Source: Pseudoalteromonas ulvae UL12 (GTDB lineage: Bacteria; Pseudomonadota; Gammaproteobacteria; Enterobacterales; Alteromonadaceae). From it: a stretch of 64,000 nucleotides of DNA. The notes under the pieces are model-generated. The model saw only the letters and a program-made list of their open reading frames with translations, was not told where the DNA came from and did not search any database. The stretch's first letter is position 1. The number at the start of each line of letters is the position of its first letter. The DNA lies in the NCBI RefSeq assembly GCF_014925405.1, contig NZ_AQHJ01000023.1:1-64000 (forward strand). Reading direction: 5' to 3'. The position numbers and the translations under genes are program-made. Positions 32,918 to 43,314 of this stretch are shown piece after piece.

Positions 32918-33792
32918 TACTCACTGTGTGAATATAAAAGCTCTAGCTCTAAACGCGCATATTTATATTCAACAAACTCATGGACATTAGTGGATAACGA
33001 AAGTTTAAAGTAATCTTCTGCACTACGAACATTCCCCGCAGATAAGTGCTTTTTGGCAAGATAAAAATACGCTTCACACAAACGCTCGGCAAATTCTTGC
33101 TCAGAAGACACTCCTTCATCCAATTGGGCTAAAAAAGTATCCTCAGACAACTCCCCAGAATACAATTGAATCAATTGGTACGCCCAAGTTGTTTCATCTA
33201 ATTGACTGCTCGCACTCATCAATTGTTGTTGTGCCGTTATAGGATCTAATTCTTTTTGCGCTAAATAACGCCAAACGACTCGATAAGGATCACTCGGGGC
33301 CAAGGCTAAAAAAGCATCAAAATCTTGCTCTGCCAATTGCGGCCGTTGCCCATAATACAAAGCGATACCACGATTTAAGTAAGCATATTCATGTTCAGCT
33401 TTGAGATCTAAAACCGCATCAAACATTTCATAGGCTTTATCGTACTGCTGCATTAAGGTGTAATGGATCCCTAAAAAGTTATACACCTCAGGTAAGTCTG
33501 GTTTTAAGTTTAAAGTGCGATTAAAGTCAATTCGAGCCAATGTTGATAAACCAAGACTGTCGTACAAGACACCTCGGTCATATAAAAGCTGCGCTTTTTG
33601 CTCATCGGTTAAGTTGGTGCGGTACAGCAATTCTGAATAACGCGCTATTGCAATTTCACTACGAAAGTCTGTCGATAATGGTGTTGCAAAGGCAACATTC
33701 ACCACAGCTTTATCTTGTGAGTCTGAAGTCAGACTACAACCCATCATTAAGCCACTAAGTAGTGACAAAACAGCAATTTTTTTTAAGCGCAT
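32917..33792 (-). CDS. nlpI: TPR lipoprotein NlpI
   Basis: This outer-membrane lipoprotein has lipobox GLMMGC at about residue 19 and TPR repeats from about 60 to 280 (for example YNFLGIHYTLMQQYDKAYEM). In E. coli it is an adaptor for the Prc protease and murein hydrolases. At 291 aa it matches the usual length. It follows pnp as in E. coli and is coupled at its stop to the Sel1/HExxH protein, which is the notable local difference. Confidence 0.95.
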   Translation of the reverse strand: MRLKKIAVLSLLSGLMMGCSLTSDSQDKAVVNVAFATPLSTDFRSEIAIARYSELLYRTNLTDEQKAQLLYDRGVLYDSLGLSTLARIDFNRTLNLKPDLPEVYNFLGIHYTLMQQYDKAYEMFDAVLDLKAEHEYAYLNRGIALYYGQRPQLAEQDFDAFLALAPSDPYRVVWRYLAQKELDPITAQQQLMSASSQLDETTWAYQLIQLYSGELSEDTFLAQLDEGVSSEQEFAERLCEAYFYLAKKHLSAGNVRSAEDYFKLSLSTNVHEFVEYKYARLELELLYSHSE

Positions 33793-33895
33793 TGAATTCC
33801 TTAACGTATTTAACTTCTATTATTGGCAGTCATCAAGCAAAAACCGACCTTAGCATTAGAATCTCTCACTGCTAAATAGTTCTCCATTAGAGCAT

Positions 33896-33918
33896 AAAAA
33901 AAGGGGCCTTACAGCCCC
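33896..33918 (-). terminator. Terminator after pnp
   Basis: GGGGC/GCCCC with a 6-nt loop is preceded on the plus strand by seven A residues, giving a U run on the minus strand after pnp. The stem is only 5 bp, so read-through to nlpI is likely. Confidence 0.75.
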
Positions 33919-33947
33919 TTAATTATTTCTTATGTGAAAATCAGCAA

Positions 33948-36077
33948 TTATGCTTCTGGTTCACTTGCTGGAGCCGCTTCTTTTGCTGGCGCCATTGCTT
34001 CTTTGATACTTAAACGTACACGGCCTTGACGGTCAACTTCAACAACTTTAACCTTTACTTCTTGGCCAACTGATAAGTGGTCTGCAACGTTATTAACACG
34101 CTCTTCACTGATTTGAGAAATGTGAACTAGGCCATCTTTACCTGGTAATACATTAACAAATGCACCGAAATCAACTAAGCGTACAACTTTACCTTCGTAG
34201 ATAGTACCTACTTCAAGCTCAGCCGTTAACTGCTCGATACGAGAGATTGCGTTTTGTGCGCTAATGCCGTCTGTTGCAGCAATTTTGATTGTGCCATCAT
34301 CTTCGATTTCGATGGTAGTGCCAGTTTCTTCAGTTAGCTGACGGATTGTTGCGCCACCTTTACCAATTACTTCTGCAATCTTCTTCGGAGGAATAGTCAT
34401 TGTATAAATACGCGGAGCGAATTGTGACAACTCTTCAGAAGGTGCAGCAATGGCTTCATCCATTACACCTAAGATATGGATACGTGCTGCTTTTGCTTGC
34501 TTAAGTGCAATTTGCATGATCTCTTGGGTGATACCTTCGATCTTAATATCCATTTGAAGCGCAGTAATACCGTTTTGAGTACCTGCAACTTTAAAGTCCA
34601 TATCACCTAAGTGATCTTCATCACCTAAGATATCTGATAAAACAACAAAGTTTTCTTCTTCTTTCACTAGACCCATCGCAATACCAGCAACAGATGCTTT
34701 GATTGGTACACCTGCATTCATAAGCGCAAGTGACGTACCACATACAGAAGCCATTGAAGATGAACCATTTGATTCAGTGATTTCAGATACCACACGAATT
34801 GAATATGGGAATTCAGTTAATGTTGGAAGAACTGCTTGGATACCACGTTTTGCTAAGTTACCGTGACCGATTTCACGACGCTTAGGTGAGCCTACAAAAC
34901 CAGTTTCCCCAACACAGAACGGAGGGAAGTTATAGTTAAGCATGAAGTGGTTCTTGTGAGTACCGGTTAAATCATCGATTAACTGAGAATCACGTTCTGT
35001 ACCTAACGTTGCAGTAACAAGTGCTTGAGTTTCACCACGTGTAAAGATAGCAGAACCATGAGTTCGAGGTAATACACCCGTCATTACATCAAGGGCACGG
35101 ATCATATCTGGTTCACGACCATCGATACGTTTTTCGCCCGCTGTGATACGGCCACGAACGATTTTCTTCTCTAATGAACCAAATACTTTTGATACTTCTT
35201 GCTTATCAAGAGTCTCATCTTCAGCAAGTTCAGCTGTAAGTGCTTCAATAACTGCATCTTTTGTTGCAGTTAATGCTTCTTTGCGCGCTACTTTATCAGT
35301 AATACGATATGCTTCACCTACTTTCTCAGCAGCAAGTGCCGCAACTTTCTCTTCAAGAGCAACGTTTTTCTCTGGAGCAGACCAATCCCATGCAGGCTTG
35401 CCAGCTTCAGCTTTAAATTCATTAATTGCATTGATAATCGCTTGAGATTGCTCATGACCATATACAACGGCACCAAGCATCACTTCTTCAGCAAGTACAT
35501 CTGCTTCTGACTCAACCATTAATACTGCGTTATCAGTACCGGCTACAACAAGGTCTAACTTACTTTCAGCTAGCTCAGTTAACGTTGGGTTAAGAACGTA
35601 TTGATCATTGATGTAACCCACACGTGCTGCACCAATTGGGCCTGAGAATGGAATACCTGAAATAGCAAGTGCAGCTGAAGTACCAATCATAGCAACCATA
35701 TCTGGTTGTACTTCTGGATCAACAGAAACAACAGTAGCAATTACTTGTACTTCGTTTACGAAACCGTTAGGGAAAAGAGGACGAATTGGACGGTCAATAA
35801 GACGTGCGATTAATGTTTCGCCATCGTTTGGACGACCTTCACGCTTTAAGAAACCACCAGGGATACGACCCGCAGCGTACATACGCTCTTGATAGTTAAC
35901 TGTTAACGGGAAAAAATCTTGACCCGCTTGTGCTTCACGCTTACCAACAACAGTGACTAACACTGATGTGTCACCGATACTAGCCAATACTGCACCATCT
36001 GCTTGACGGGCGATCGCACCTGTTTCTAATGTTACTTCGTGTTGACCTAATTGGAATTTTTTAATAATTGCTTGCAA
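33948..36077 (-). CDS. pnp: Polyribonucleotide nucleotidyltransferase (PNPase)
   Basis: This trimeric 3'-5' phosphorolytic exoribonuclease and degradosome component has two RNase PH domains (about residues 10-140 and 325-540), a KH domain ([12 protein letters not shown] near 565) and an S1 domain ([20 protein letters not shown] near 630). At 709 aa it is full length. It follows rpsO with its own 5' leader that carries a long hairpin (36111-36195). In E. coli the analogous hairpin is cut by RNase III and PNPase then represses its own mRNA. Confidence 0.98.
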   Translation of the reverse strand: MQAIIKKFQLGQHEVTLETGAIARQADGAVLASIGDTSVLVTVVGKREAQAGQDFFPLTVNYQERMYAAGRIPGGFLKREGRPNDGETLIARLIDRPIRPLFPNGFVNEVQVIATVVSVDPEVQPDMVAMIGTSAALAISGIPFSGPIGAARVGYINDQYVLNPTLTELAESKLDLVVAGTDNAVLMVESEADVLAEEVMLGAVVYGHEQSQAIINAINEFKAEAGKPAWDWSAPEKNVALEEKVAALAAEKVGEAYRITDKVARKEALTATKDAVIEALTAELAEDETLDKQEVSKVFGSLEKKIVRGRITAGEKRIDGREPDMIRALDVMTGVLPRTHGSAIFTRGETQALVTATLGTERDSQLIDDLTGTHKNHFMLNYNFPPFCVGETGFVGSPKRREIGHGNLAKRGIQAVLPTLTEFPYSIRVVSEITESNGSSSMASVCGTSLALMNAGVPIKASVAGIAMGLVKEEENFVVLSDILGDEDHLGDMDFKVAGTQNGITALQMDIKIEGITQEIMQIALKQAKAARIHILGVMDEAIAAPSEELSQFAPRIYTMTIPPKKIAEVIGKGGATIRQLTEETGTTIEIEDDGTIKIAATDGISAQNAISRIEQLTAELEVGTIYEGKVVRLVDFGAFVNVLPGKDGLVHISQISEERVNNVADHLSVGQEVKVKVVEVDRQGRVRLSIKEAMAPAKEAAPASEPEA

Positions 36078-36110
36078 TGGAGATTCCTTTACATTTTTCT
36101 TAAATTAATC

Positions 36111-36195
36111 GAAATACCAATTACAGTAGTAAATTGTACTTTTCCTTTATATTTCAAGGCAATGACCGATTTACTACTACAATTGGTACTATTTC
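36111..36195 (-). promoter_or_regulatory. Long imperfect hairpin in the pnp 5' leader
   Basis: The arms 36111-36134 and 36169-36195 (GAAATACCAATT with AATTGGTACTATTTC, and GTAGTAAAT with ATTTACTAC) are complementary over about 24 bp apart from a 3-nt bulge and two mismatches. The 34-nt loop lies between. It lies 34 to 118 nt upstream of the pnp start and matches the size and place of the RNase III target in the E. coli pnp leader. A dispersed palindromic repeat is the alternative. Confidence 0.7.
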
Positions 36196-36243
36196 GACTG
36201 TGAGTATACTTGAACATCGACATTATGGTCGATGCTTAGAATA

Positions 36244-36272
36244 AAAAAAAGGGGCTAAAAGCCCCTTTTTTT
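36244..36272 (-). terminator. Terminator after rpsO
   Basis: A GGGGCT/AGCCCC stem with loop AAA, flanked by seven A and seven T residues, is symmetric and strong. It begins 12 bases after the rpsO stop. pnp expression must come from read-through or from a promoter within 36078-36243. Confidence 0.9.
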
Positions 36273-36283
36273 CAATCTTTCTC

Positions 36284-36553
36284 TTAGCGACGAAGGCCAA
36301 GCTCAGCGATTAACGCAGCATAACGTGCTAAATCTTTACCTTTAAGGTAATCAAGCAATTTACGACGTTGGCTAACTTTACGTAATAAACCACGACGAGA
36401 ATGGAAATCGTGTTTGTGATCTGCAAAGTGACCTTGTAGCTTGTTGATATCGAAAGTTAAAAGTGCAACTTGAACTTCAGGTGAACCTGTGTCGCCTTCA
36501 GCGCGTGCGAATTTTGCTACGATATCTGCTTTATCTTGAGTACTTAGTGACAT
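36284..36553 (-). CDS. rpsO: Ribosomal protein uS15
   Basis: This 89-aa primary 16S rRNA-binding protein of the small-subunit platform carries the family motifs [14 protein letters not shown] and [20 protein letters not shown]. It sits between truB and pnp, as in E. coli. Confidence 0.99.
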   Translation of the reverse strand: MSLSTQDKADIVAKFARAEGDTGSPEVQVALLTFDINKLQGHFADHKHDFHSRRGLLRKVSQRRKLLDYLKGKDLARYAALIAELGLRR

Positions 36554-36663
36554 AATAACTCCAAAAATAATATTTAATAGGTGTCTCAGCCGATCACTAA
36601 TTCAGCCAAAACGATTAAGCTGGCGAATTCTACCAGAAAAATAATAATCTACAACCAAAAACC

Positions 36664-37614
36664 TTACTGAGGTTCTTGATGTGTTGAAAGTCCGCGCTTA
36701 GATTTAAGTTGCCCTAGCTCATTACGTTCGCCTAAGCCAATGAAACGCTGCTCTGGTAAGACTTCAACACGAAAAATACCATCCGGTAAATCAGCTATTT
36801 CGCTACATTGACCGTTCTTGAATGCTTTTTCTTGCTCAGTATTAATTGTCACAATAGGCAGATTCGCAAGCGCAGTGTCCATAGGTAGCAACAAGCTATC
36901 GAGTAATGGGTGAGCATCTGGACCTGAAACCTTGGCTTCTTCAAGCATGGCTTCCAACGCAGATAAAGACATCATTTGCGAAGCTGGATAATGTCCCACT
37001 TCACTTCGATGCAGCATAATAACGTGTGCACCACACCCTAATACTTCTCCTAAGTCATCGACAATTGTCCGAATATAGGTTCCTTTGCTGACATGAGCAG
37101 TCATTTGTATTTCGTTATTCTCTTGATCAAATTCATCAAGAGTTAAACTAAAAACGGTGATTTTTCGACACTTTCTTGGTACTTCAATACCTTCACGCGC
37201 ATATTTATACAAAGGTTGCCCTTGGTATTTTAGCGCTGAATACATCGATGGATATTGGTCGGTTGTGCCTAGAAAGCCTTCAATTGCTTTCGTTAATTGC
37301 TCATGATTAACCGAGACAGGCTTTTGCGAGACAACCTCACCATCCGAATCTGAGGTGGTTGTTCTCACACCAAGCTTTGCTCTTACCACATAGGTTTTAT
37401 CTGTATCGAGCAAAAACTGAGAAAATTTGGTCGCTTCACCCAAACAAATTGGCAGCATACCTGTCGCCAGAGGATCTAATGCACCAGTATGGCCTGCTTT
37501 TTGTGCACCGTATAAATGCTTAAGCTGCTGTAATGCTCGGTTAGATGACAGACCAATTGATTTATCTAACAAAAAAATGCCGTCCACAGGACGGCCTTTT
37601 AATTTTCTAGCCAT
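36664..37614 (-). CDS. truB: tRNA pseudouridine-55 synthase TruB
   Basis: This enzyme makes Psi55 in the T-loop of tRNAs. The catalytic motif is GHTGALDPLATGMLP with Asp near residue 47, the conserved DKTYVV lies near 87, and a C-terminal PUA-type domain completes the 316 aa. The start overlaps the rbfA stop by one base. Confidence 0.98.
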   Translation of the reverse strand: MARKLKGRPVDGIFLLDKSIGLSSNRALQQLKHLYGAQKAGHTGALDPLATGMLPICLGEATKFSQFLLDTDKTYVVRAKLGVRTTTSDSDGEVVSQKPVSVNHEQLTKAIEGFLGTTDQYPSMYSALKYQGQPLYKYAREGIEVPRKCRKITVFSLTLDEFDQENNEIQMTAHVSKGTYIRTIVDDLGEVLGCGAHVIMLHRSEVGHYPASQMMSLSALEAMLEEAKVSGPDAHPLLDSLLLPMDTALANLPIVTINTEQEKAFKNGQCSEIADLPDGIFRVEVLPEQRFIGLGERNELGQLKSKRGLSTHQEPQ

Positions 37615-38030
37615 TATTTATCATCTTCTGGGCTTGGTTCGTCTGCAATATTCAGATCATCACCACGCTTTTTCTTATCTTCACGGATCACTTGATCAAC
37701 CAAATTAGACATTCTCATCCCATCTAGTAATGAGCTATCAAGCACAAACTTTAAATCGGGCATGATACGTGCTCGAATTCGCTTCCCTAATAAAGAACGA
37801 ATATAACCCGTTGCTTCATTAAGAATTGCAATGCTTTCTTTAGTTTTGTCTTCGTCTGCAGTATTAAGAATCGTCACAAAAACTTTGGCATAAGCCAAAT
37901 CTCTTGACACTTCAACAGCCGAAACTGTCGCCATACCTAAACGCGGATCTTTAATTTCTCTTTGTAGGATGACCGCAATTTCTTTTTGAATTTGCTGACC
38001 TACGCGATCAGTACGAGAAAAATCTCTCAT
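37614..38030 (-). CDS. rbfA: Ribosome-binding factor A
   Basis: This KH-fold 30S assembly factor is needed for 16S 5' end maturation and cold growth. The 138-aa protein includes [21 protein letters not shown] start it at ATG 38030, with GGTG upstream; an in-frame GTG at 38039 would add three residues. A hairpin GAGTCA/TGACTC lies at 38052-38066, immediately upstream. Confidence 0.95.
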   Translation of the reverse strand: MRDFSRTDRVGQQIQKEIAVILQREIKDPRLGMATVSAVEVSRDLAYAKVFVTILNTADEDKTKESIAILNEATGYIRSLLGKRIRARIMPDLKFVLDSSLLDGMRMSNLVDQVIREDKKKRGDDLNIADEPSPEDDK

Positions 38031-38080
38031 TTTCACCACTTATATAATCAGGAGTCAAAATGACTCGCTAGTTAAAGCAC

Positions 38081-38104
38081 TAATGGGGGCAAACGCCCCC
38101 ATTA
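38081..38104 (-). other. Hairpin between infB and rbfA
   Basis: A perfect 10-bp stem TAATGGGGGC/GCCCCCATTA with loop AAAC lies 26 bases after the infB stop. No U run follows on the minus strand, so it more likely stabilises or separates mRNA segments than terminates. Confidence 0.65.
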
Positions 38105-38129
38105 AATTTACTTGTATTGATTCAAATAC

Positions 38130-40778
38130 TTAAAGAGTACGTTGGATCTCTACAGTTTCAAATACTTCAATTTGGTCGCCAACGCGAACATCATTATAGT
38201 TCTTCACGCCGATACCACATTCCATCCCGTTACGGACTTCTTGTACATCGTCTTTAAAGCGACGAAGTGATTCAAGCTCACCTTCATAAATAACAACATT
38301 ATCACGAAGAACGCGAATTGGGCTGTTACGTTTGATGTTACCTTCAGTCACCATACAACCTGCAATCGCACCAATCTTAGGTGATTTAAAGACATCACGT
38401 ACTTCAGCAAGACCAATGATTTCTTGTTTGAACTCTGGTGCCAACATGCCTGACATTGCTGATTTAACTTCATCGATTAGATGATAGATAACGCTGTAGT
38501 AACGTAAATCTAAGTTTTCAGTGTCAATCACTTTACGTGCAGAGGCATCAGCACGAACGTTAAAGCCAACAACGATTGCATTAGATGCAGCAGCAAGTGT
38601 TGCATCAGTTTCAGTGATACCACCTACACCGCTACCAACAATTTTCACTTTCACTTCATCAGTCGATAATTTAAGAAGTGCATCAGCAATCGCTTCAACC
38701 GAGCCTTGTACGTCCGCTTTAAGTACCACGTTCACTTCAGAAACATCACCTTCGGTCATGTTCGTAAACATGTTTTCAAGTTTCGATTTCTGTTGACGCG
38801 CTAATTTAACATCGCGGAATTTACCTTGACGATATAAGGCGACTTCACGTGCTTTACGCTCGTCTTTAACAACTGTTGCTTCATCACCTGCAGCTGGAAC
38901 GCCTGATAAACCAAGTACTTCAACCGGAATAGATGGGCCAGCACTTTCAATTGGCTTACCATTTTCATCACGCATCGCACGAACACGACCATACTCAAGG
39001 CCACATAACACGATATCGCCTTGCTTAAGCGTACCGGCTTGAACCAAGATAGATGCAACTGGACCACGGCCTTTATCAAGACGCGACTCAATAACAACAC
39101 CTGATGCCATGCCATCATGGTCAGCAGTTAACTCAAGTAGCTCTGCTTGCATTAAAATGGCTTCAAGTAAGTCATCAATGTTCTCACCTGTTTTTGCAGA
39201 AATATGAACAAACTGCACATCTCCACCCCAATCTTCTGGGATTACATCATGCTGTGAAAGTTCATTTTTAACGCGATCAGGATCAGACCCTTCTTTATCG
39301 ATTTTATTTACAGCAACAATTAATGGGACTTCAGCCGCTTTAGCATGCTGTACCGCTTCAATTGTTTGTGGCATTACACCATCATCTGCTGCAACAACCA
39401 ACACAACAATATCAGTCGCTTTTGCACCACGTGCACGCATTGATGTAAATGCTGCGTGACCTGGGGTATCAAGGAAAGTAATCATTCCTTTACCGATTTC
39501 AACATGGTACGCACCAATGTGCTGGGTGATGCCACCCGCTTCACCTGATGCTACTTTCGCTTTACGAATGTAATCAAGTGTTGATGTTTTACCATGGTCA
39601 ACGTGACCCATTACTGTTACAACTGGTGCACGAGATTGTTGTTTCCCAGCATCACCACGATCAGCAAGGACGTTGAACTCTAATTCGTTCTCTTTAACTA
39701 AAACAACTTTATGGCCCATTTCTTCAGCAACAAGTTGTGCTGTTTCTTGGTCAATAACTTGGTTAATAGTAACCATGTCACCCATTTTCATCATTGTTTT
39801 TACAACTTCAGCGCCTTTCACAGCCATACGAGAAGCTAGTTCTGATACTGTGATTGTCTCACTAATACGTACTTCGCGTGTTACTTCAGCTGTTGGCTTT
39901 TGGAATCCATGTTGTAATGACGCAGGCGCTTTAAGCTTACCTTTACGTCCTTTACCACGCGGGTCAACAGCAACCGGTGCAGGCTTTTTCTTTTTACGAC
40001 GACGAGCAGACTTTTCTTCTTTCATGTCTGATTCATCTTCAGCGGCACGAGCCGTCGTTGATGTCGTAAGGTGGAAATCTGAAGATTCTTCGCGTTTTTT
40101 ACGCTCTTCTTCTTCTTGCTTCCAACGAGCTGAATTTTGCTCAGCTAAAATGCGCGCTTCTTCGGCAACACGTTTAGCTTCTTCTTCAAGCTTTTTACGG
40201 GTGGCTTCTTCTGCTTCACGCTGTAAACGCTCCGCCTCGAGTTTATCTTGGGCCGAACGGCCTTTATCAACTTTTTGGTTTGTCACGTTATTCTTTGCTT
40301 TCTCTTGGGCAATACGCTTTGCTTCAGCTGCTTTACGATCCGCTTCTTCTTTTGCTTTTCGTTCTGCTTCGGCTTTAGCTTTACGCTCTGCTTCTTCTTG
40401 CTTCAATTTAAGTTCAGCTTCTTTGGCTAAACGCTCCGCTTCTAGCTGTGCTTGCTCTTGTTGCTGCTGCTCTTCAATGGAGCTTTTTTTCACATACGTG
40501 CGCTTTTTGCGCACTTCAACTTGCACAGATTTACCTTTACCCGCACCGCCCACACTTAATGTGCTTTTGCTCTTGCGTTGTAAAGTCATGCGAGCCGGTT
40601 CATTTGAACCTGCTCCACCATGTTGCTTGCTTAGGTGATCCAGTAATTCGGTTTTTTCCGCATCAGTCACTTGCGAAGTGGCTGTTTTACTAATCCCTGC
40701 TTCTGAAAACTGTTGGACTAATTTATCAACCGTTGTACCTATGTCACTGGCTAGCTTATCAATGCTTACATCTGCCAT
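38130..40778 (-). CDS. infB: Translation initiation factor IF-2
   Basis: This GTPase recruits fMet-tRNA to the 30S subunit. The N-terminal IF2_N domain (residues 1-50) is followed by a long Lys/Glu/Ala-rich helical region (about 100-240). The G domain carries [14 protein letters not shown] and NKID, and C-terminal domains bind fMet-tRNA. The start at 40778 (882 aa) has a strong GGAGGT upstream; a longer frame to 40886 would overlap nusA and is not needed. The initiator tRNA for this factor is encoded at the head of the same operon. Confidence 0.98.
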   Translation of the reverse strand: MADVSIDKLASDIGTTVDKLVQQFSEAGISKTATSQVTDAEKTELLDHLSKQHGGAGSNEPARMTLQRKSKSTLSVGGAGKGKSVQVEVRKKRTYVKKSSIEEQQQQEQAQLEAERLAKEAELKLKQEEAERKAKAEAERKAKEEADRKAAEAKRIAQEKAKNNVTNQKVDKGRSAQDKLEAERLQREAEEATRKKLEEEAKRVAEEARILAEQNSARWKQEEEERKKREESSDFHLTTSTTARAAEDESDMKEEKSARRRKKKKPAPVAVDPRGKGRKGKLKAPASLQHGFQKPTAEVTREVRISETITVSELASRMAVKGAEVVKTMMKMGDMVTINQVIDQETAQLVAEEMGHKVVLVKENELEFNVLADRGDAGKQQSRAPVVTVMGHVDHGKTSTLDYIRKAKVASGEAGGITQHIGAYHVEIGKGMITFLDTPGHAAFTSMRARGAKATDIVVLVVAADDGVMPQTIEAVQHAKAAEVPLIVAVNKIDKEGSDPDRVKNELSQHDVIPEDWGGDVQFVHISAKTGENIDDLLEAILMQAELLELTADHDGMASGVVIESRLDKGRGPVASILVQAGTLKQGDIVLCGLEYGRVRAMRDENGKPIESAGPSIPVEVLGLSGVPAAGDEATVVKDERKAREVALYRQGKFRDVKLARQQKSKLENMFTNMTEGDVSEVNVVLKADVQGSVEAIADALLKLSTDEVKVKIVGSGVGGITETDATLAAASNAIVVGFNVRADASARKVIDTENLDLRYYSVIYHLIDEVKSAMSGMLAPEFKQEIIGLAEVRDVFKSPKIGAIAGCMVTEGNIKRNSPIRVLRDNVVIYEGELESLRRFKDDVQEVRNGMECGIGVKNYNDVRVGDQIEVFETVEIQRTL

Positions 40779-40803
40779 CGTATTTGTTACCTCCGTCAAT
40801 AAA

Positions 40804-42300
40804 TTATTCGTCACCAAACCAGCAAATATTACGTGCAGCCATAATAAGCTCACCGGCTTTCTCTTCTGAAAGCTCTGTAATATCAACTAATTCGTCTACG
40901 CCTTGCTCAGCTAAGTCTTCAAGTGTAATAACACCTTTACTTGCTAATACAAAAGCTAAATGTCTTTCTAAACCTTCAAGGCTTAGTAAATCTTCAGCAG
41001 GCTCTGCACCTTCTAAAGATTCTTCATTTGCTAAAGCTTGTGTCGTTAACGACGCTTTAGCACGAGCACGAAGCTCTTCAACAGTCTCTTCATCTAGACC
41101 ATCGATTTCTAAAAACTCAGATGTAGGCACATAAGCTACCTCTTCAAGAGTTGAAAAACCTTCGTCAATTAATAATTGAGCGAAGTCTTCATCAATATCT
41201 AAGCCTTCAGTGAATACTTTAAGAACCTTACATGATTCTTCTTCGTTCTTTTTATTCATCTCATCAACGGTCATTACGTTGAGTTCCCAGCCAGTTAATT
41301 GGCTTGCTAGACGAACATTTTGACCATTACGACCAATTGCTTGTGCAAGGTTATCTGATTCAACAGCAATATCCATTGAACGAGAATCTTCATCCATTAC
41401 AATCGATGCAACTTCCGCAGGCGCCATTGCATTGATAACAAACTGTGCAGGGTTATCATCATAAAGAACGATATCAATGCGCTCACCACCTAATTCCGTA
41501 GAGACCGCTTGAACACGTGCACCACGCATTCCGACACACGCACCAACAGGGTCGATACGCTTATCGTTTGATTTAACCGCTATTTTAGCGCGAGAACCAG
41601 GATCGCGAGCTGCACCACGAATTTCTATCATCTCTTCGCCAATTTCTGGCACTTCGATGCGGAATAATTCAATGAGCATTTCTGGTTTTGAGCGGGTGAC
41701 AAATAATTGCGCGCCACGAGCTTCTGGTTTAACGGCATATAACAAACCACGGATACGATCGCCTGGGCGGAAATTCTCACGTGGTAACATGTCGTCACGG
41801 TAAATTACTGCTTCAGCGTTATTACCTAAATCAAGAACGATTGCTTCACGGCTGGCTTTCTTTACTACGCCAGTGACCATTTCACCTTCTTGATCTTGAT
41901 ACGCTTCAACAATCAACGCACGCTCAGCTTCACGTACTTTTTGCACGATGACTTGTTTTGCTGTTTGCGTCGTGATTCGGTCAAACTTAATTGACTCGAT
42001 TTGCTCTTCAATGAAATCACCTAAAACGATGTTAGGGTCATCATATTTAGCGGCTTCAATTGTAATTTCACGGTACGGGTTTTCTAACCCACCTTCACGG
42101 TCATCAACAACTTCCCAACGACGGAAAGTGTCGTATGCACCTGTTTTACGATCGATACAAACACGAACGTCAATATCACCATCGTGTTTCTTTTTTGTCG
42201 CTGTTGCTAATGCAAACTCTAATGCTTCAAATATTTTTTCTTTTGGGACTGCTTTCTCATTGGAGACAGCTTCTGCTACCAATAATATCTCTTTTGCCAT
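40804..42300 (-). CDS. nusA: Transcription termination/antitermination factor NusA
   Basis: This RNA-polymerase-associated factor has an N-terminal domain (1-130), S1 (135-200), two KH domains ([14 protein letters not shown] near 250, [14 protein letters not shown] near 320) and two acidic repeats at the C-terminus (about 360-495), typical of gammaproteobacteria. At 498 aa it is full length. It is 25 nt upstream of infB and 39 nt after rimP. Confidence 0.98.
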   Translation of the reverse strand: MAKEILLVAEAVSNEKAVPKEKIFEALEFALATATKKKHDGDIDVRVCIDRKTGAYDTFRRWEVVDDREGGLENPYREITIEAAKYDDPNIVLGDFIEEQIESIKFDRITTQTAKQVIVQKVREAERALIVEAYQDQEGEMVTGVVKKASREAIVLDLGNNAEAVIYRDDMLPRENFRPGDRIRGLLYAVKPEARGAQLFVTRSKPEMLIELFRIEVPEIGEEMIEIRGAARDPGSRAKIAVKSNDKRIDPVGACVGMRGARVQAVSTELGGERIDIVLYDDNPAQFVINAMAPAEVASIVMDEDSRSMDIAVESDNLAQAIGRNGQNVRLASQLTGWELNVMTVDEMNKKNEEESCKVLKVFTEGLDIDEDFAQLLIDEGFSTLEEVAYVPTSEFLEIDGLDEETVEELRARAKASLTTQALANEESLEGAEPAEDLLSLEGLERHLAFVLASKGVITLEDLAEQGVDELVDITELSEEKAGELIMAARNICWFGDE

Positions 42301-42339
42301 GTGTAATGCCTCGCTTGCCCTATTCCTTTCGCACTCGAA

Positions 42340-42795
42340 TTAAAATTTAGCGATAATGTTTGCTTTTTCTACATTGCTTAACATGACGAGCACGTCTTTA
42401 TTATCAATGCTTAGCGTTAACATATCACCTTCAACTGTAACTAGATCGCCTTTAAAATTACGACGACCATCTTGCGGAAGCTTTGTTCTTAAGCGAATTT
42501 CTTCGCCTTGCGCTTTTGTAAAGTGTTCTGGTTTGAATAGTGGACGATCAACACCAGGAGAAGAAACTTCCAAATTATATTCATTTGTAATTGGATCTTC
42601 GACATCGAGAATCGCACTCACTTGGCGACTCACCTCGGCACAATTATCAACATTAATGCCATCAGCATGATCAATATAAATGCGCAATGTCGAGTGACGA
42701 CCCGCTTGTGCGAGTTCAAGCCCTAGTAATTCGAAGCCTAACGCTTCGATTGAAGGCTCTAACATTGCAATAATATCTTGCTCGAGCTTAGTCAC
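42340..42795 (-). CDS. rimP: Ribosome maturation factor RimP
   Basis: This 30S assembly factor is 151 aa from a GTG start at 42795, which has GGAGGA 5-6 nt upstream; the longer frame to 42816 begins ahead of that site. Conserved features are ALGFELLGLEL and LEVSSPGVDRPL. It is the first protein gene after the initiator tRNA, as in E. coli. Confidence 0.96.
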   Translation of the reverse strand: MTKLEQDIIAMLEPSIEALGFELLGLELAQAGRHSTLRIYIDHADGINVDNCAEVSRQVSAILDVEDPITNEYNLEVSSPGVDRPLFKPEHFTKAQGEEIRLRTKLPQDGRRNFKGDLVTVEGDMLTLSIDNKDVLVMLSNVEKANIIAKF

Positions 42796-42814
42796 AAAAA
42801 TCCTCCATACAAAC

Positions 42815-42835
42815 AAAAAAAGGGCTTATAGCCCT
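42815..42835 (-). terminator. Attenuator-like terminator just before rimP
   Basis: An AGGGCT/AGCCCT stem with loop TAT is followed on the minus strand by a run of seven U residues (plus 42815-42821). The rimP ribosome-binding site starts about 9 nt later. It can end the initiator-tRNA transcript and set how much polymerase enters rimP-nusA-infB. NusA feedback at this site is a plausible inference from E. coli. Confidence 0.8.
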
Positions 42836-42863
42836 AGAATCTTAGTTAGGTTTAGAAACAACA

Positions 42864-42886
42864 ACGCCCCGTACCAAGCGGGGCGT
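42864..42886 (-). other. GC-rich hairpin in the metY-rimP leader
   Basis: A perfect 8-bp stem ACGCCCCG/CGGGGCGT with a 7-nt loop lies between the initiator tRNA and the U-run terminator. On the minus strand it is followed by TTGTTGTTT, so it could be a second partial terminator or a processing site. Confidence 0.6.
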
Positions 42887-43015
42887 CACACCTAAAACTA
42901 TAACTGTGTGGCCAATGGCCTACCTGGTAAAAGGTATTGTTCTGACTAAACCAAGTCAAACGTTGACTTAAAGCTTATTGCATAAGAATATTAGCAGTAA
43001 ACCTTTAAAAATAGC

Positions 43016-43092
<77 letters not shown>

Positions 43093-43106
43093 TCAGAATT
43101 GCAACG

Positions 43107-43135
43107 ATTATAATTTCACAGCAATTAATAAGCAA
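43107..43135 (-). promoter_or_regulatory. Sigma70 promoter of the metY-nusA operon
   Basis: On the minus strand TTGCTT (43135-43130) and a consensus TATAAT (43112-43107) are spaced by exactly 17 bp and end 14 bp before the tRNA 5' end. This is the best promoter match in the window. Confidence 0.8.
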
Positions 43136-43314
43136 CCTTTGCGTGTAATTAATTGGTTAAAGTCTTGTCCCCTCAACTCAATATTATGCTAAGGCAAGAT
43201 TCCACTTTACAAACCACCTTATTTAAGATGAATTTATAATTGACAAATAAAGGGCTGGCCCTTCATCATTGCCGCCTATTTTAAATACTCCCCACTCATC
43301 TCAATGGAGAATTC

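Noticed and set aside
39673..40638. A 321-codon open frame antisense to infB
   Set aside because: It is the complement of the low-complexity Lys/Glu/Ala region of IF-2, giving Ser/Phe/Cys-rich nonsense; no ribosome-binding site or family match is visible.
40779..40886. Extended N-terminus of infB starting inside nusA
   Set aside because: The 36 added codons overlap nusA and do not resemble IF-2; the ATG at 40778 has a strong GGAGGT.
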